Part shown: in pieces, positions 42,383 through 44,622 of the stretch
Position numbering within the stretch: the first letter of the stretch is position 1
Layout: the number at the start of each line of letters is the position of its first letter
From: Rhodoluna sp.
GTDB lineage: Bacteria; Actinomycetota; Actinomycetes; Actinomycetales; Microbacteriaceae
Assembly (NCBI GenBank): GCA_030831605.1
Contig: JAURKU010000004.1
Location: forward strand, 1 to 44,622
Length of the DNA stretch: 44,622 nt
Direction of reading: 5' to 3'
Notes under the pieces: model-generated
What the model was told of the DNA's origin: nothing
Seen by the model: the letters and a program-made list of their open reading frames with translations, nothing else
Database searches by the model: none
Translations under genes and position numbers: made by a program

Positions 42383-42609
42383 TGCGCTGGATAGTTAAGG
42401 ACTCCGATCGCAAACCTGATCCAGAACCAATCAAGGGCACAGCCAAAAAAGCAGTGATAATTGGCATCATCGGATTTGCCATTGCTTTTGTAGCTGTAGT
42501 TGTTTTCTACGAGCAGATCACCAGCCCAAATAAAATTTGGTACCCGTATACCTGTTTAGTTGCTATCGTCCTTGGAATTTTCGCTCTCTTCAAAGTTAAG
42601 GACCGCTAA
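42382..42609 (+). CDS. DUF2530 membrane protein
   Basis: 75 residues from a GTG coupled to serC. Two hydrophobic helices (about 25-43 and 53-69) follow a polar N-terminus with 'KPDPEPIKGTAKKA', the DUF2530 signature. The tail ends 'LFKVKDR'. Function unknown. The last 54 bases overlap the convergent DUF3027 gene. Confidence 0.88.
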   Translation: MRWIVKDSDRKPDPEPIKGTAKKAVIIGIIGFAIAFVAVVVFYEQITSPNKIWYPYTCLVAIVLGIFALFKVKDR

Positions 42610-43023
42610 ATCTTCCTGGCCCTCTTCGGAGCCTTCCTGGCTTTCTAATTCAGCCTGTTTTTCCAATTCAGCTTGAAGGGCTTGGTAATCGGCGAGCCGA
42701 TCTGCCCAAGGAATCCAATCCGGAGCGAGTATTGCATCAGGCCCTGGGAGTAAAACTACTTCGGAGAGAGTTGGCTCAGTGGCGGGATCAATTTGGTGCA
42801 CCAAAACATTCCAGCGCCAACCTTGATATCCTTTTAGATTCGCTCCCCAGATAAAAGTGGTAATGCCCTCTTCGGTGACCGAATCGACGAAGGGGCCGAG
42901 CTCGCTTCCGGCAGCACTTTTAGCTGCCACTTCGGCAAAAGCTTTTACGTCAAATTTCGGCCGAACAGTTTTGCTCGGCTTGAGTAACTTTACAAACTTA
43001 GGTGCGCGCTTTGGTTTAGCCAT
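42556..43023 (-). CDS. DUF3027 protein
   Basis: 155 residues. 'GYQGWRWNVLVHQID' and 'SEVVLLPGPDAILAPDWIPW' are the DUF3027 blocks. The C-terminal 40 residues are glutamate-rich (QEGSEEGQEDLAVLNFEE), probably disordered. Relatives in other Actinobacteria are longer. Its ATG shares one base with the stop of the cold-shock gene (TAATG); the pairing of a cold-shock protein with DUF3027 is conserved in the group. Function unknown. Confidence 0.92.
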   Translation of the reverse strand: MAKPKRAPKFVKLLKPSKTVRPKFDVKAFAEVAAKSAAGSELGPFVDSVTEEGITTFIWGANLKGYQGWRWNVLVHQIDPATEPTLSEVVLLPGPDAILAPDWIPWADRLADYQALQAELEKQAELESQEGSEEGQEDLAVLNFEESENSKDDSN

Positions 43024-43418
43024 TAGCTTTTCAACTGATCGGCCAAGGTGCGAAGCAATCTAGCAAGCTTGTCAGCGCTAGTACCTTCTGGCAAACGGCC
43101 GTGTTCAATTCCAGGTCGAATATTATCCAGCGCAGCAATTAGTCCCTCAACCAGAATCACCAGATCCTCGTTTTTCATGCGCGTAGCAGCCCGCTGCTTT
43201 TTCTCTAAGCTCTCCGGGACTTCCAAAACTCTAAGGGTGAGTACCTGTGCGCCTCGCTTAGAATCGACCACGCTGTATTCAATCCTCGTGCCCGGTTTGA
43301 TATCGGTCATTCCATCCGGCAGATTGCTCACGTGCAGGAAGGCTTCTGCCCCTTCATCGGATTGGACGAAGCCGAAGCCTTTGACTGAATCAAAGAACTT
43401 TACATGTCCGGTTGGCAT
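43023..43418 (-). CDS. Cold-shock protein with C-terminal extension
   Basis: Called from ATG 43418 (131 residues) with GAGG seven bases upstream; the track's start is 64 codons too early. 'GHVKFFDSVKGFGFVQSDEG' and 'FLHVSNLPDG' are RNP1/RNP2 of the cold-shock domain (about 1-65). The extension of about 60 residues, beyond a standard CspA, is helical ('NEDLVILVEGLIAALDNIRPG'). It is an RNA or ssDNA chaperone. A TAGGAT box about 50 bases upstream is shared with the divergent gene. Confidence 0.93.
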   Translation of the reverse strand: MPTGHVKFFDSVKGFGFVQSDEGAEAFLHVSNLPDGMTDIKPGTRIEYSVVDSKRGAQVLTLRVLEVPESLEKKQRAATRMKNEDLVILVEGLIAALDNIRPGIEHGRLPEGTSADKLARLLRTLADQLKS

Positions 43419-43467
43419 AGTTACCTCTTTCGTTGCCGCAACCTTCATTTTACTTGGCTGGAGCAAG

Positions 43468-43474
43468 TATCCTA
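43468..43474. promoter_or_regulatory. Overlapping divergent -10 boxes (TATCCTA)
   Basis: TATCCT on the plus strand ends 6 bases before ATG 43480; TAGGAT on the minus strand, overlapping by 6 of 7 bases, would start the cold-shock transcript with a leader of about 44 bases. Same symmetric design as at 34138. Confidence 0.52.
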
Positions 43475-43479
43475 AAAGG

Positions 43480-43716
43480 ATGACCAATAACAAACGTGAT
43501 TCCAGCCGGCTGGAGAGTATTTTGGCATTTAGCTTTATCGGCTCAGTAATAGTCAGTGTCTTGGCGGTAATGATCATCCTGCTATCGGCTTTTACCGAGT
43601 ACCAGTTCATGCCCGAGGGGCTAGGTCTGGTGCCGATGCTAGCGTTGCCTTTCGGAGTTCTCTGCCTAATCGGTGTGCTGATTCTCAGCGCCAGGCGGAA
43701 AAAGAGAAGTAATTAG
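43480..43716 (+). CDS. Small two-helix membrane protein
   Basis: 78 residues, found inside the track's long 43048-43716 frame, whose first part is antisense to the cold-shock gene. A polar, basic N-terminus (TNNKRDSSR), two hydrophobic helices (about 13-36 and 47-70) and a basic tail (RRKKRSN). The leaderless start after TATCCT supports ATG 43480. Function unknown; similar short proteins are conserved beside the helicase-associated gene in Microbacteriaceae as I recall. Confidence 0.75.
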   Translation: MTNNKRDSSRLESILAFSFIGSVIVSVLAVMIILLSAFTEYQFMPEGLGLVPMLALPFGVLCLIGVLILSARRKKRSN

Positions 43717-43720
43717 GTAA

Positions 43721-44622
43721 ATGTCAGAAGTTCTGGAAATAGCCAAAGCGCTGGCCAAATCAAGTGATCTTGAACTAGAGCGAATTATTGGCATCAGGCT
43801 GATGCCATCGGCTAACTTCAAGGACTTTTTTGACTTCGCTTCAGCTCTGGTGAAACCACAGAATCTAAAAGGTGCGGTTGCTGGGCTAACCAGAAATCAA
43901 ATAATTGCTTTCAACAATCTTCTGGAAGGCAAGACTAAAACTTCCGATAAGGCGCAACTAGAGGTTCTCGCCAAGTTGTTTTTGGTGCAAGAGACCAATA
44001 AAGAATATGAAGCCTTTATCAGCGCTGCCGAAACTTTTCGGCAGTTGGTGAATAAGAAAACACTTCAGGCAATCACTAGTCAAGCAACCAACGAAACTGA
44101 ACTTAGTGAAATAGCCGCAGATTCGGTGGATCCGCTTGCTGGAATCGGTGCCTTTGAAAGTATTCAAGCTCTTACCGAACTGGTCATCGAATTGGAACAT
44201 AGATATGTTCCAGAGGTGGGCCGTGGCGAAGTAGCGGTTGCCGAATTACGCCGACTAGGTAATTTCCTCGGCAGGGAAATTGACTATGCGAAAAGGCTTT
44301 ATGCCCTTGCCCAAATTTCCGGTCTAGTGGTTTTACATCAGAAGCGTTGGCGAGTTGGCAAGGAATACACCGCTTGGCTTGAAAGTGAGCCGGCCGATCG
44401 TTGGCTGAAATTAGCCAGCAACTGGCTCACTCTGTTAGGGCCGGAATCAGCCAAAGACCTCGCGGGAGAAACTAACCTAACCGAAGCTATTTCAAAAAAC
44501 TTCCCGTTGGCCAATCAAGGTATCGCCTCACACATGGCTAATCTCGTCTCGCTTGCCGAGTTGATTGGGCTAACGGCAAACCATCAGGTGGCCAGTTGGT
44601 ATAAGCCTCTGATGCAGGGGGA
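43721..44622 (+). CDS. Helicase-associated (XPB/Ssl2-like) protein, N-terminal part
   Basis: An open frame from ATG 43721 runs off the right edge (about 300 residues seen); it is missing from the ORF track because no stop is present. The beginning 'EIAKALAKSSDLELERIIGI' and the winged-helix-like stretches ('RGEVAVAELRRLGNFLGREI') fit the actinobacterial Helicase_C_3/XPB-associated family that sits near the cold-shock gene, and a DNA-binding role is expected. No helicase motif is reached in the visible part. Begins 4 bases after the upstream stop; AGG lies at short distance. Confidence 0.7.
   Translation, partial: MSEVLEIAKALAKSSDLELERIIGIRLMPSANFKDFFDFASALVKPQNLKGAVAGLTRNQIIAFNNLLEGKTKTSDKAQLEVLAKLFLVQETNKEYEAFISAAETFRQLVNKKTLQAITSQATNETELSEIAADSVDPLAGIGAFESIQALTELVIELEHRYVPEVGRGEVAVAELRRLGNFLGREIDYAKRLYALAQISGLVVLHQKRWRVGKEYTAWLESEPADRWLKLASNWLTLLGPESAKDLAGETNLTEAISKNFPLANQGIASHMANLVSLAELIGLTANHQVASWYKPLMQG

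Noticed and set aside
43048-43479. First part of the 222-residue plus-strand ORF
   Set aside because: It is antisense to the cold-shock gene; only the portion from ATG 43480 looks like a real protein.

Overview
The window looks like a chromosomal segment from a small-genome, moderate-GC (roughly half GC by eye) actinobacterium of the Microbacteriaceae, most like the freshwater Luna-type lineages (Rhodoluna/Aquiluna). The reasons are actinobacterial family markers (DUF501, DUF2530, DUF3027, an FtsB-like septum initiator next to enolase, a SerC of the actinobacterial type, an iron-type DtxR), the gene order glmU-prs-rplY-pth-mfd-mazG-eno, very short intergenic gaps, and frequent leaderless-looking starts. 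This assignment is inference from gene content; no 16S gene is present. No phage, IS element, CRISPR array or obvious defence island is seen.

Layout. 0-1.8 kb: the tail of a YcaQ-like winged-helix protein, then htpX and lemA (membrane proteostasis). 1.8-6.8 kb: tRNA-Leu, a type II NADH dehydrogenase, DUF501, the septum initiator, enolase and hisS, all on the minus strand. 6.8-10.9 kb: one very large secreted protein with two beta-propellers and eight fibronectin III domains. 11-12.8 kb: mazG, DUF2752, and a divergent pair of small TM2 membrane proteins closed by a bidirectional terminator. 12.8-27.2 kb: a long minus-strand housekeeping run, rsmI-metG-tatD-rsmA-(unknown)-ispE-tRNA-Gln-glmU-prs-(amino-acid permease)-rplY-pth-mfd, covering translation, rRNA methylation, isoprenoid and cell-wall precursors, and repair. 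27.2-32.3 kb: a protein O-mannosyltransferase, two MFS transporters, a YciI-like protein and a TIGR01777 epimerase-like protein. 32.3-34.9 kb: a lysine/alanine-rich histone-H1-like protein, a small membrane protein, a GNAT acetyltransferase, 5-formyl-THF cyclo-ligase and an FmdB zinc ribbon.

34.9-38.5 kb holds a 1212-residue protein that keeps the layout of a superfamily 1 helicase plus a Vsr-like C-terminal domain but has lost the key Walker A lysine and the Walker B glutamate. 38.5-40.5 kb: tRNA-Arg, an HNH nuclease preceded by a 30-codon histidine-rich reading frame whose stop codon lies in the loop of a strong terminator (an attenuator-like layout), and an NlpC/P60 cell-wall hydrolase with a long leader. 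40.5-44.6 kb: an iron-type DtxR regulator divergent from serC, then DUF2530, DUF3027, an extended cold-shock protein, a small membrane protein and the start of an XPB/Ssl2-type helicase-associated protein cut by the window end.

The observations most worth follow-up are the leader peptide/terminator upstream of HNH, the ATPase-degenerate helicase-nuclease, the two-propeller secreted protein, and a recurrent regulatory style: TANNNT boxes 6-9 bases before start codons. In at least two divergent pairs one palindromic TANNNTA could serve both strands.
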